From assembly GCA_963756815.1 (NCBI GenBank), contig CAVWPR010000004.1, positions 62,001-126,000 on the forward strand: a DNA stretch of 64,000 bases, given 5' to 3'. A model generated the notes under the pieces. It saw only the letters and a program-made list of their open reading frames with translations. It was not told the DNA's origin and searched no databases. Made by a program: the position numbers and the translations under genes. Shown piece by piece: positions 8,036 through 15,972 of this stretch. Position 1 is the first letter of the stretch. Every line of letters begins with the position of its first letter. The stretch is from JAENVU01 sp963756815 (GTDB taxonomy: Bacteria; Actinomycetota; Acidimicrobiia; IMCC26256; JAENVU01).

Positions 8036-9216
8036 CAGCCCACCGCCCAGGACAACGGCAGGTACTCGAGTGACCGGATACCCATCGCGTAGACCGGTGT
8101 CTCGCCCTCGGTGACCGCGTAGGCGGGAACGCGCCGATGGAACTCCTCCAGCGCGACCCGCATCTCGAGTCGCGCGAGGTGGGAGCCCAGGCAGCGGTGC
8201 ACCCCGCCGCCGAACGCCAGGTGGCGGTTCCCGGACCGGTTGAAATCGATGGACTCGGGATCGGGGAACTCGGCGGCGTCGGTGTTCGCCGTCGCGAGCA
8301 GGCACGTGACCGTCTGGCCGGCGGGGATCGTGGTGCCCGCGACCTCGATCTCGGTCGTGGTGATCCGCGGCACGCCCGGGACCGGTGTCTCCCAACGCAG
8401 CAGCTCCTCGACCGCGGCGGGGACCAGGGACGGGTCTTCGCGCAGCGCCTGCTGCCGGTCGGGGTGCGCGGCGAGGTATGCGACCGCACAACCGAGCGAC
8501 GCCGTGACCGTGTCGAGCCCGGCGAGCAGGAAGAGGTACGAGATGTCGAGGATGTCCTCGGTGCTCAGGCGCTCGCCGTCGATCTCGGCGGCGATGAACC
8601 CGCTCAACAGGTCGTCCTGCGGCTCGGTGCGACGCTCCGCCACCACGCGCTCGAAGTACTCGTAGATCTCGGCGCCGGTGGCGCGAGCCATCGCCGAGCG
8701 ATGCTCGATCGACGTCGCCTCGGGCCGGATGATGCCGTCCTTGAAGCGCAGGAAGAGGTCGAGGTCCTCGAGCGGCAGCCCCATGAGCCGCAGGAACACC
8801 GTGCACGGCAGCGGCACCGCGACGTCGGCGTTGAACTCGCAGCGGCCCGCGTCGACGAAGTCGTCGATGAGCTCGTTCACGAGGCTGCGGACCGCACCTT
8901 CGAGCTTGCCGACCTCACGGGGCGCGAACAGTGGATCGAGCAGGCGACGGAACTTCACGTGGTCGGGCGGGTCGATCTGGAGCGGGATGAGCGGCCGGAT
9001 GTTGCCGATGTCGATCGATCCGCTCGACGAGAAGACCTCCGGATTGCGCAGCGCGGCCATCACGTCCTCGTGACGCGTGATGAGCGTCATGTCCATGTCC
9101 GGCGCCGCGACCACGCCCATCTCGCGCATCATCTCGTGGAACTGTTGCGGGTTCGCGGCCGTCGACTGGTCGACCTCGTCCCAGCCCATGGCCGGGAGGC
9201 CGTTCGCCTCGCTCAT
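8035..9216 (-). CDS. Cytochrome P450
   Basis: 393-aa haem monooxygenase. I start at the ATG at 9216 because GGGGAG lies 6-11 nt upstream. Motifs: I-helix FLLAGLDTVTAS (about residue 237) with the oxygen-activating AGxDT, K-helix EELLRW (about 280), and the haem-Cys loop AFGGGVHRCLGSHLAR (about 340) with the axial Cys. The RPLIPLQIDPPDH segment is the usual C-helix entry of soluble bacterial P450s. It is coupled to the downstream ferredoxin and sits in an operon with MaoC and SDR genes, suggesting hydroxylation of a lipid, terpenoid or steroid-like substrate before beta-oxidation-type steps. The specific substrate is inference only. Confidence 0.95.
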   Translation of the reverse strand: MSEANGLPAMGWDEVDQSTAANPQQFHEMMREMGVVAAPDMDMTLITRHEDVMAALRNPEVFSSSGSIDIGNIRPLIPLQIDPPDHVKFRRLLDPLFAPREVGKLEGAVRSLVNELIDDFVDAGRCEFNADVAVPLPCTVFLRLMGLPLEDLDLFLRFKDGIIRPEATSIEHRSAMARATGAEIYEYFERVVAERRTEPQDDLLSGFIAAEIDGERLSTEDILDISYLFLLAGLDTVTASLGCAVAYLAAHPDRQQALREDPSLVPAAVEELLRWETPVPGVPRITTTEIEVAGTTIPAGQTVTCLLATANTDAAEFPDPESIDFNRSGNRHLAFGGGVHRCLGSHLARLEMRVALEEFHRRVPAYAVTEGETPVYAMGIRSLEYLPLSWAVG

Positions 9217-9288
9217 GTGAGCTCCCCTCTCGCGCCGCACGGCGACGGCGGACAGCGTACGGGGCACCGGGAACGCGTGTCGGCTGCC

Positions 9289-9912
9289 TCACCCACCCAC
9301 GGCTGCGGCGAGATCGCGCGCCCAGCCGCGCGGGTCCGCGAGGGGCCAGCCGGCCTCGGGCAGGTCGAAGTACTCGACCGAGAGCCGCCCCTCGTACCCC
9401 CGGTCGTCGAGCCGCGCCACCACCGCGGCGAGGTCGACCGTGCCCGCCGGGTCGTCGACGTGCACCTGGGTGCGCCCGGGCGCGCCCTGGCGCAGCTGCA
9501 CGTGATCCGCGTACGGCAGCAGCTCGAGCGGGTCACCGCCCCAGTCGGCGACGTGGCCGGTGTCGACGAGCAGACGCAGACCCGGGACCTCGGCCATCAT
9601 CGCCCGGCAGGTCTCCGCCGAGTGGACCACCGCGCCCGCCCAGGGCTCGAGCAGCGCGCCGGGCGCGGCACGGAACCAGCGGACGCAGCGCTCCCACATG
9701 CCGTCGCCGATCCTCGGCGCCGGCGTCGCACACCAGCCCGCCTGCGGCTTCGGGAACGCCGTGGGGCAGCCGACGGGCAGGACCAGCGTCGCCGGGTCGA
9801 CGTCGACCATGACGTCGATGTGCGCGAAGCCGTCGGCCGCGGCGAGGCGGGCCCGTGACGGCGCGTCGCCCGCTGACCCGTACACGACCTCGACGACGCC
9901 CAGCGGACGCAC
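9289..9912 (-). CDS. Sugar phosphate isomerase/epimerase-like TIM-barrel protein
   Basis: 207 aa from the GTG at 9912. It contains LLEPWAGAVVHSAETCRAMM, LRLLVDTGHVADWGGDP, ADHVQLRQGAPG and a C-terminal RLSVEYFDLPEAGWP, the strand-end residues of xylose-isomerase-like TIM barrels. His, Asp and Glu at these positions normally bind a divalent metal. It is shorter than the usual 260-280 aa, so the first barrel strands may be missing or shortened. The start lies 12 bp after the SDR stop in the same direction, so it belongs to the same operon. The reading frame continues open into the SDR gene only because of an upstream frame break; that is not a real fusion. Confidence 0.6.
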   Translation of the reverse strand: MRPLGVVEVVYGSAGDAPSRARLAAADGFAHIDVMVDVDPATLVLPVGCPTAFPKPQAGWCATPAPRIGDGMWERCVRWFRAAPGALLEPWAGAVVHSAETCRAMMAEVPGLRLLVDTGHVADWGGDPLELLPYADHVQLRQGAPGRTQVHVDDPAGTVDLAAVVARLDDRGYEGRLSVEYFDLPEAGWPLADPRGWARDLAAAVGG

Positions 9913-9923
9913 GGTGCGCGGTC

Positions 9924-10821
9924 CTACTTCTTGTGCTCCATGCCGCCCGGCATCGTCATCCCCACGTGCTGCAGGTGCTGCCCGAGGATCTTGTCGAAGT
10001 TCTCGTCGACCCCCTCCACGTCGAAGCCGCCCTCGCGGTACATGTAGGCGACCTGCTTGGGGTGCTGGTAGATCGTGTAGGCGAAGTCGGTGCGGCCGAC
10101 GATCTGTCCGTTGACGTGCGCGGCGTGCTCGGAGGCAAGCCACGTGACGAGCGGCGCGTTGAGCGCGGGGTTCGACTCCGGCGGTGGCTCGGTCCCGGTG
10201 CGCTCGAACAGCGCGGAGGTCATTCGGGTGTTGCCGGCCGGCGACATCGCGTTGACGGTGATGCCGTACCGGCCGAGCTCGAGCGACCAGATGAACGTCA
10301 TCCCCATGATCGCGGCCTTGGCCGCGCCGGTAATTGGTCTGCCCGAAGTTGCCGCGCAGTCCGGCCTGGGACGTGACGTTGATGATGCGCCCGTAGCCCG
10401 CCTCCTTCATGTGCGCAGCCGCGTGCTGCGCGGTGTTGAAGGTGCCGTACATGTGGACCTTCACCACCGCGTCGAAGTCCTCGGGACCCATCTTCAGCAG
10501 CGACCGGTCCCGCACGATGCCCGCGTTGTTCACGAGGATGTCGATGCGCCCGTACTCGTCGATCGCCGTCTGGATCAGCCGGCCGGCGGCGTCGAAGTCG
10601 GTGACCGACTCGTAGCTCGGCACCGCCCGCACACCCAGTGCCTCGATGTCCTTGCACGTCTGCGCAGCAGGATCCTCGTCGGTTCCCTGCCCGTCGAGGC
10701 TGACCCCGACGTCGTTGATCACGAGGTTCGCGCCCTCGCTCGCCATCGACAACGCGAACTCGCGTCCGATGCCTCGACCCGACCCGGTCACGACCGCGAC
10801 CCGACCGTCCAGGATGCCCAT
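9924..10821 (-). CDS. SDR oxidoreductase (3-hydroxyacyl-CoA dehydrogenase-like), frame broken
   Basis: NAD(P)-binding short-chain dehydrogenase. From ATG 10821 it has the TGSGRGIGRE dinucleotide loop, NNAG, and a catalytic Ser in INVTSQAG. The frame breaks near 10328 just after GQTNY, where one extra base separates it from GAAKAAIMGM carrying the YxxxK Lys. After correction it reads on through NAMSPAGNTRM to GGMEHKK. The long insertion (GVSLDGQGTDEDPA) near residue 40 and the C-terminal extension are seen in the dehydrogenase domain of multifunctional beta-oxidation (17-beta-HSD4-like) proteins. With the upstream MaoC hydratase this gives hydration plus oxidation of an enoyl-CoA. The single-base insertion is probably an assembly error. 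Confidence 0.85.
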
Positions 10822-10865
10822 GGTGCTCCGCCTCTCGTGTTCGTCCGGTGGTGGAACCGTCTGCC

Positions 10866-11282
10866 CTACGGCTCGACGCGCGCCGTCGCGCTCCCGGAGA
10901 GCTTCGCCTCACCGTCGGCGTTCGCAGCCTTGAGCTCGAGGTCGACGAGATCGTCGCCGCCCTCCTCCCGCTTCCCCGTGACCACCGCCGTGAAGGTGAG
11001 CGTCTCCCCCGGCCAGACCTGCTTGGCGAAGCGGACCGAGAACTTCCGCATCGCCTCGGGGCCGAACCAGTCCTTGACGACCCGCGCCATCAGGCCTGCG
11101 GTGAGCATCCCGTGACCGAACACGGAAGGGTTCCCCACCTGCGTGGCGATGGTGTCGTCGTGGTGCATCGGGTTGAAGTCCCCCGAGGCGCCCGCGTACT
11201 TCACGAAGTGCGTGCGCGAGAGGTTCTCGACCACGAGCGGCGGCGCCGCGTCCCCGACCTGGATCTCAGCGAAAGTAGGCAC
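10866..11282 (-). CDS. MaoC-like (R)-enoyl-CoA hydratase
   Basis: 138-aa hot-dog-fold protein from GTG 11282. It carries the hydratase-2 motif YAGASGDFNPMHHD (about residue 29) containing the catalytic Asp and His, followed by VFGHGMLTAGLMARV. This is the classic MaoC single-domain pattern; the enzyme hydrates trans-2-enoyl-CoA to (R)-3-hydroxyacyl-CoA. It is the first gene of the operon running through SDR, TIM-barrel, P450, ferredoxin and MDMPI-like genes. A TACAGT box sits six nt before the GTG with no Shine-Dalgarno, so the mRNA is probably leaderless. Related proteins also act as beta-hydroxyacyl-ACP dehydratase subunits in mycobacteria, an alternative role. Confidence 0.88.
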   Translation of the reverse strand: MPTFAEIQVGDAAPPLVVENLSRTHFVKYAGASGDFNPMHHDDTIATQVGNPSVFGHGMLTAGLMARVVKDWFGPEAMRKFSVRFAKQVWPGETLTFTAVVTGKREEGGDDLVDLELKAANADGEAKLSGSATARVEP

Positions 11283-11294
11283 GGCCGGACTGTA
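11283..11294 (-). promoter_or_regulatory. Leaderless-type -10 box for the MaoC operon
   Basis: Minus-strand TACAGT at 11294-11289 is followed by six bases and then the GTG start at 11282. No Shine-Dalgarno sequence is present. This spacing would start transcription at or next to the start codon. Confidence 0.5.
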
Positions 11295-11301
11295 TCCGGG
11301 G

Positions 11302-11724
11302 TCACCGGGCGCGTGTCACGGCCGCGGTGCTCGTGCGCACGAACACGGCCCGGGCGACCCCGAGCGCCGCCGCGATCCCGACGATCGCCACGAGCCCTCC
11401 GGGATCGTCGACCGCGAGCTGGTAGGCGAGCAGGACGATCGATGCCACGCAGGCGCCGAGGCCGACCCCCGCGAGCACCCGTGCCGGACGCCGGGCCGTC
11501 ATCCGCAGCTCGAGCCAGTTGACCGTCGCGTAGATCGCGAGGAACCCGCCGACGGCCATCGCGGTCGCGTCGCGTGTCCGCAGCAGCTCACCTGCGGCGC
11601 GCCGGCTCGCGGTCCGGGGGTGGTAGGTGTCGGCTTCGCTTCCCGACGGCACCTGTCCCTCCACCCCGGCGCCCCGCTCCACACCACCATGATGACGGGT
11701 GCGGCGCCGCTCCCTGACACCCAC
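11302..11724 (-). CDS. Small membrane protein of unknown function
   Basis: The frame supports up to 140 aa, but the Arg-rich first 24 residues overlap the TetR promoter and its palindrome, so GTG 11652 (116 aa) is a better start. Three hydrophobic stretches are visible: AMAVGGFLAIYATVNWL, LAGVGLGACVASIVLLAYQL and GLVAIVGIAAALGVARAVF. No recognised domain or catalytic motif. It is divergent from TetR and would read from the same control region. I do not recognise a family. Confidence 0.5.
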   Translation of the reverse strand: MGVRERRRTRHHGGVERGAGVEGQVPSGSEADTYHPRTASRRAAGELLRTRDATAMAVGGFLAIYATVNWLELRMTARRPARVLAGVGLGACVASIVLLAYQLAVDDPGGLVAIVGIAAALGVARAVFVRTSTAAVTRAR

Positions 11725-11730
11725 GTCAGG
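11713..11730. promoter_or_regulatory. Palindromic operator at the TetR promoter
   Basis: CCTGAC at 11713-11718 and GTCAGG at 11725-11730 form a perfect 6-6-6 palindrome. It sits just upstream of the TAGCCT -10 box of the TetR gene. Near-identical palindromes lie before the first Dpp operon (18579-18596) and before livK (23461-23478). Palindromes of this size next to a TetR gene are usual autoregulatory operators. Confidence 0.7.
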
Positions 11731-11737
11731 TGCTGGT

Positions 11738-11749
11738 TAGCCTCGCCCG
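11738..11749 (+). promoter_or_regulatory. Leaderless-type -10 box for the TetR gene
   Basis: TAGCCT at 11738-11743, six bases (CGCCCG), then ATG at 11750. No Shine-Dalgarno. The same CGCCCGATG arrangement occurs at 62065-62079. Confidence 0.55.
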
Positions 11750-12382
11750 ATGCCCTCCCGCCGCTCTGACGCCGGCACGTCCGGCAACGGCGCCACCCGC
11801 GGGCTGCGGGCGCGTGGCCTCGCGACGAGGCAACGGCTCCTCGATGCCGGGGCGACGGTGTTCGCGGCACGCGGCGTGCACGCGGCACGGGTCGACGACA
11901 TCGTGAAGGTCGCGGCCACGTCGCACGGCACCTTCTACCTGTACTTCGCGAACAAGGAGGAGCTGTTCCACGCGCTCGCGGAGCAGGTGGCGGGCGAGCT
12001 CGAGGCGCTCGCCGGACGACTCCCGGCCCTGACGCCCGACCCGCCCGGCGTCGCCGCCCTCGACACCTGGATGCGCGAGTTCGGCGAGCTCTACGCGCGC
12101 ACCGGGCCGGTGATCCGGGCGTGGACCGAGACCGAGATGGTGGCCACCGCGATGGGGCGGCTCGGCACCGTCGTCTGGGCGACCTTCACGTCCGCGCTCG
12201 TGGAGCGCATCCGGTCGACCGGGGTCGAGGGCATCGACCCGGTGATCGCGGCGCTCGCGCTCGTGGCGATGATCGAGCGCGCCAACTACTACGTGCTCAC
12301 CGGTCAGGTCCCCGCACCCGACGGCACACTGCCCGCCACGCTCGCGCGCGTGACGCACGGCGCGATCTTCGGCGACGGATGA
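11750..12382 (+). CDS. TetR-family transcriptional regulator
   Basis: 210-aa repressor. The N-terminal TetR HTH runs from about residue 25 to 72 (TRQRLLDAGATVFAARG, then VDDIVKVAATSHGTFYLYF and NKEEL), with the invariant FYLYFANKEEL helix end. The C-terminal ligand-binding domain is all-helical and hydrophobic, without an obvious ligand signature; GVAALDTWMREFGELYARTG and ALALVAMIERANYYVL resemble regulators of acyl-CoA or lipid genes. The gene has a perfect CCTGAC-N6-GTCAGG palindrome overlapping its promoter and starts without a Shine-Dalgarno. Matching palindromes upstream of the Dpp and Liv operons make these the likely targets. Ligand identity is unknown. Confidence 0.92.
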   Translation: MPSRRSDAGTSGNGATRGLRARGLATRQRLLDAGATVFAARGVHAARVDDIVKVAATSHGTFYLYFANKEELFHALAEQVAGELEALAGRLPALTPDPPGVAALDTWMREFGELYARTGPVIRAWTETEMVATAMGRLGTVVWATFTSALVERIRSTGVEGIDPVIAALALVAMIERANYYVLTGQVPAPDGTLPATLARVTHGAIFGDG

Positions 12383-12390
12383 ACCCGATG

Positions 12391-12421
12391 GGGTGGGACC
12401 GCCGATCCGGCGATCCCACCC
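12391..12421. terminator. Bidirectional hairpin terminator
   Basis: GGGTGGGA (12391-12398) pairs with TCCCACCC (12414-12421), with an inner CGCCG/CGGCG stem. It lies between the convergent TetR and lipoprotein genes, 9 bp past the TetR stop. There is no T-run, as is common in high-GC actinobacteria. Confidence 0.7.
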
Positions 12422-12435
12422 GCATCGCAGGCCGA

Positions 12436-12906
12436 CTACCCGAACGAGATCTCGGCGGTGGCCACCTGGGTCGGTGACGCGGTGAGCTCGCTCACCGAGA
12501 CCAGGCACTTCGTGGCGCCCTCGCACACGATGTTGTTCGCGCCGAAGGGACCCTTGTTCACCACGAACTGGATCGTCACCGTGCCCGACGAGTCCGGGAT
12601 CGCGGTCTTGGTCCCAGCGAGATCGCAGTCGCCCGCGCCCGTCTGGTCACCCTTGTCGGCGCACTCGTTGGCCCCGATGTTCTGTGCACCGGGCGTGTAG
12701 CCCTTGCCCACGACGGTCACGGTCTGCCCGTTCGTGAGACCGGTCGACGGCGTGATCGTCACGGTCTGGGCGGGTGCCTTCGTGGTCGTCGTGGTGCTCT
12801 TCGGTTTCGTCGTGTCCGACGACTTGCTCCCGCCACTGCTCCCGCACGCCGCGAGCACCAACGTCACCACCCCGAGCACGAGGACCGGGCGTAGTCGCTT
12901 GTTCAT
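12436..12906 (-). CDS. Neocarzinostatin-fold lipoprotein
   Basis: 156 aa from ATG 12906 (GGGGGAA upstream). Signal peptide with lipobox LAAC (Cys about residue 21), then a Ser/Thr/Lys-rich spacer and one Ig-like domain: VTITPSTGLTNGQTVTVVGK, GANECADKG, CDLAGTKTAI, VNKGPFGANNIVCEG. The pattern of P-TGL-xGQTV and paired cysteines resembles the neocarzinostatin (enediyne-binding apoprotein) fold, which occurs in many actinobacterial surface lipoproteins that bind no antibiotic. Extra disulfides are likely. It has its own transcription unit between TetR and the Dpp operon. Function unknown; surface binding is inference. Confidence 0.75.
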   Translation of the reverse strand: MNKRLRPVLVLGVVTLVLAACGSSGGSKSSDTTKPKSTTTTTKAPAQTVTITPSTGLTNGQTVTVVGKGYTPGAQNIGANECADKGDQTGAGDCDLAGTKTAIPDSSGTVTIQFVVNKGPFGANNIVCEGATKCLVSVSELTASPTQVATAEISFG

Positions 12907-12951
12907 CGCTGTTCCCCCTTTTCGACCCCGAAGAGCCGATCGCTTCCCCAT

Positions 12952-15027
12952 TCAGGCCCCGGCACCCGCGACGGTGAGCCCCGTGACCGGGGCGCCGGCG
13001 AGCTGCGGACCGGTGACGTGCAGATGACACGTCACCATCGTTCCCCCCGGTGCAGAGAAGACCGGGGGATCCTCGGTGCTGCACACGTCCATCGCGTAGG
13101 CGCAGCGGGTTCGGAACCGGCAGCCCGACGGCGGCGCCAGCGGGCTCGGGACGTCGCCGCGCAGCACGATGCGCTCGCGGCCGCGCTGGTACGTCGGGTC
13201 GGGCACCGGGATCGCCGACAGCAGCGCCTCGGTGTACGGATGGCGCGGGCGGGTGTACACCTCTTCCGCGGTGCCCTGCTCCACGATCTGACCGAGGTAC
13301 ATCACCGCGATCCGGTCCGACAGGTGACGGACGACCGAGAGGTCGTGGGCGATGAACAGATAGGTCAGGCCGAGCCGGTCCTGCAGATCGGTGAGCAGGT
13401 TGATGACCTGCGACTGCGTGGACACGTCGAGCGACGACACCGGCTCGTCGAGCACCAGCAGCTTCGGGTCGAGGGCCAGGGCACGGGCGATGGCGATCCG
13501 CTGGCGCTGGCCGCCGGAGAACTCGTAGGAGTACCGGCGCAGGGCGTACGGACCCATGCCGACCGCCGCGAGCAGCTCGCGGACGCGGTCGTCGCGCGCG
13601 CGGCCGCGGAGACCGAGGTGCACCTCGAGCGGCTCGCCGATCGTCTCCGCGATCGTCTGCCGCGGATCGAGCGACGAGTACGGGTCCTGGAACACCATCT
13701 GCATGTCCCGGCGCGCGTCGCGGAGCCCGCGCTTCTCGAGGCCCGAGACCTCGTGCGCACCGATGGTCACCGTGCCCGCGGTCGGCTCGACGAGCCGCAG
13801 CACCAGCCGAGCCACGGTCGACTTGCCCGACCCCGACTCCCCCACCAGCCCGAGGGTCTGCCCGGACGGGATCGCGAAGTCGACGCCGTCGACGGCGCGC
13901 ACGACACCGATCTCCCGTCGCAGCAGGGCACTGCGGACCGGGAAGTCCTTGCGCAGCCCGACGACCTGCACGAGCGGCGACGCGTCGAGCGTCGCGCCAC
14001 CGGTCGCCGGCGCGAACACCTCGTGGTGCGAGCCGCGCAGGTGGAGCTCGTCGGCGCGGACGCAGCGGACGCCACCGTCGCCCCCCGAGGTCCACGCCAC
14101 CGGCGCTGCGGTGCACGCGTCCTCGACGTGCGGGCAGCGGTCGGCGAACCGGCAGCCGATGGGCCACGCGTCGGGGCTCGGGACCTGTCCCGGGATGACG
14201 GTGAGCGGTTCACCGGGCGGCGTGCTCTGCGGCATCGACGCGAGCAGCCCGGCCGAGTACGGGTGTCGCGGCCGCTCGAACACCGGGTCGAGCGCGGACT
14301 CCTCCACCACCTGACCCGCGTACATCACCACGACGCGGTCGCAGATGTCGGCGACCACGCCGAGGTCGTGGGTGACGAACACGATCGCCATGCCCGTGTC
14401 GCGCTGCAGGGTGCGGAGCAGGTCGAGGATCTGCGCCTGGATCGTGACGTCGAGCGCAGTGGTCGGCTCGTCGGCGATGAGCAGCTTCGGGTCGTTCGCG
14501 AGCGCCATCGCGATCATCGCCCGCTGCCGCATCCCACCCGAGAACGCGTGCGGGTAGTCCTTGACACGGCGTTGCGGGTCCGGGATGCCGACACGGTCGA
14601 GCATCTCCACGGCGCGCGCGGTGGCCTGGGCCCGGCTCACCTTCTGGTGGGCGCGCACCGACTCCGCGATCTGGTTGCCGATCGTGAACGCCGGGTTCAG
14701 GCTCGTCATCGGCTCCTGGAAGATCATCGCCATCTCCGGGCCGCGGAGCGCTCGCCGCTGGGCCCGGCCGATGGTGGTGAGGTCGTGCTCGCCGAGGCGG
14801 AGCGTGCCCGCCCGCACTCGCCCGGTGCCCTCCGGGATCAGGCCCATCACCGCGAGCGACGACACGCTCTTCCCACATCCGCTCTCGCCCACGAGGCCGA
14901 GGGTCTGCCCCCGGTCCACCGCGAAGCTCACGCCGTCGACGACCCGGAGTGCGCCGCCACTCGCGCCGAACTCGACGCTGAGGTCGACGACCTCGAGGAG
15001 CGGCGCGTCGCTCACGACCGACGTCAC
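12952..15027 (-). CDS. Fused oligopeptide ABC ATPase (DppD-DppF in one chain)
   Basis: 691-aa double ATPase. First half: Walker A GESGCGKS (about residue 41), signature FSGGMRQRAMIA, Walker B LLIADEPTTALD, then an oligo_HPY tail with CRFADRCPH. Second half: Walker A GESGSGKST (about 410), signature FSGGQRQRIA, Walker B LLVLDEPVSSLD, tail CRFRTRCAYAMDVC. The paired Cys tails may hold an Fe-S cluster, as in DppD. The fusion resembles GsiA/YejF. GTG 15027 overlaps the stop of the DppC gene (GTGA), so it is the last cistron of the minus-strand Dpp operon. No start codon or ribosome site lies at the junction, so this fusion looks genuine. Confidence 0.92.
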   Translation of the reverse strand: MTSVVSDAPLLEVVDLSVEFGASGGALRVVDGVSFAVDRGQTLGLVGESGCGKSVSSLAVMGLIPEGTGRVRAGTLRLGEHDLTTIGRAQRRALRGPEMAMIFQEPMTSLNPAFTIGNQIAESVRAHQKVSRAQATARAVEMLDRVGIPDPQRRVKDYPHAFSGGMRQRAMIAMALANDPKLLIADEPTTALDVTIQAQILDLLRTLQRDTGMAIVFVTHDLGVVADICDRVVVMYAGQVVEESALDPVFERPRHPYSAGLLASMPQSTPPGEPLTVIPGQVPSPDAWPIGCRFADRCPHVEDACTAAPVAWTSGGDGGVRCVRADELHLRGSHHEVFAPATGGATLDASPLVQVVGLRKDFPVRSALLRREIGVVRAVDGVDFAIPSGQTLGLVGESGSGKSTVARLVLRLVEPTAGTVTIGAHEVSGLEKRGLRDARRDMQMVFQDPYSSLDPRQTIAETIGEPLEVHLGLRGRARDDRVRELLAAVGMGPYALRRYSYEFSGGQRQRIAIARALALDPKLLVLDEPVSSLDVSTQSQVINLLTDLQDRLGLTYLFIAHDLSVVRHLSDRIAVMYLGQIVEQGTAEEVYTRPRHPYTEALLSAIPVPDPTYQRGRERIVLRGDVPSPLAPPSGCRFRTRCAYAMDVCSTEDPPVFSAPGGTMVTCHLHVTGPQLAGAPVTGLTVAGAGA

Positions 15028-15959
15028 GGGCCGTCCACCGCGATCCGCTCGCGGCCGAGCGAGTCGCGCAGCCCGTCGCCCACGAGGTTGAACGCGAGGA
15101 TCGCGAGGAGGATCGCGACCGCCGGCGGGATGAGCGGCCACTGGGTCTCCAACATCTGGTTGTAGCCCTCCTGGAGCATGACGCCCCAGCTCGACGTCGG
15201 CGGGTTCACGCCCAGTCCGAGGAACGAGAGGCCGGCCTCGGCACCGATCGCGTAGCCGAACGCGAGCGCGGCCTGCACGATGACCGGCGACACCACGTTG
15301 GGGAACACGTGCTTGCGCAGCATCCGGTTGTCGGAGACGCCGACGGATCTCGCCGCCTCGACGAAGGTCTCCTCCCGCACCGCGAGCACCTGCGACCGGA
15401 TCACCCGTACCAGACCGGGGACGAACACGATCGCGATGGCGAGCGAGGCGTTCGTGAGGCTCGCGCCGAGGAGCGCGGAGATCGCGAGCGCGAGTGTGAG
15501 CGGCGGGAACGTGAACAACGCGTCCATGCACCGGTCGATGATCCCGCCGAGCCAGCCGCCGAAGAACCCGGAGAGCAAGCCGAGCACGAGCGCGGCAGTC
15601 GTCGCGATGGTGACCACCAGGAACGCGACGAACATCGACGACTGCGCGCCGTAGATGAGACGGGTGAGCAGGTCGCGGCCGATCGCGTTCGTGCCGAGGA
15701 GGTGACCGGGACTTCCCGGGCCGAGATTGGGCTTGAAGATCGGCGCCTGGGTCGTCGGCGCGAGCAGCGGCGCGAACAACGCGGTGAGCACCAGGAGGAT
15801 CACGATCACGAGTCCGGTCATGGCCGCCCAGTTGTGCACGAACCGCCGCAGGACGCGCCGCCACGGCGTCGCACCGACATCGCCCATCGGGATCTCGAGC
15901 TGCACCGGCGAGTCGGTGATCTCGTCGGCCAGCACCGCGGGCTCGAACTCCATGCTCAT
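15024..15959 (-). CDS. Peptide ABC permease, DppC type
   Basis: 311-aa inner-membrane permease. It has an N-terminal cytoplasmic tail, TM1 (about residues 45-68), the OppC_N segment LGTNAIGRDLLTRLIYG, and the EAA loop EAARSVGVSDNRMLRKHVFP that docks on the ATPase, followed by the AGLSFLGLGVNPPTSSWG motif characteristic of DppC/OppC. Six TM segments are expected. It overlaps the fused ATPase gene and starts 13 bp after the DppB stop. It works with DppB as the translocation channel. Confidence 0.93.
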   Translation of the reverse strand: MSMEFEPAVLADEITDSPVQLEIPMGDVGATPWRRVLRRFVHNWAAMTGLVIVILLVLTALFAPLLAPTTQAPIFKPNLGPGSPGHLLGTNAIGRDLLTRLIYGAQSSMFVAFLVVTIATTAALVLGLLSGFFGGWLGGIIDRCMDALFTFPPLTLALAISALLGASLTNASLAIAIVFVPGLVRVIRSQVLAVREETFVEAARSVGVSDNRMLRKHVFPNVVSPVIVQAALAFGYAIGAEAGLSFLGLGVNPPTSSWGVMLQEGYNQMLETQWPLIPPAVAILLAILAFNLVGDGLRDSLGRERIAVDGP

Positions 15960-15972
15960 CGCGATGCACCGT

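Noticed and set aside
9913..10821. SDR-TIM-barrel fusion suggested by one open frame
   Set aside because: The two domains join only because the SDR has a one-base insertion near 10328; the true SDR stop is at 9924.
15028..15969. N-terminal extension of the fused Dpp ATPase
   Set aside because: The extra 314 codons are an Arg-rich shadow of the DppC permease; GTG 15027 overlaps the DppC stop exactly.
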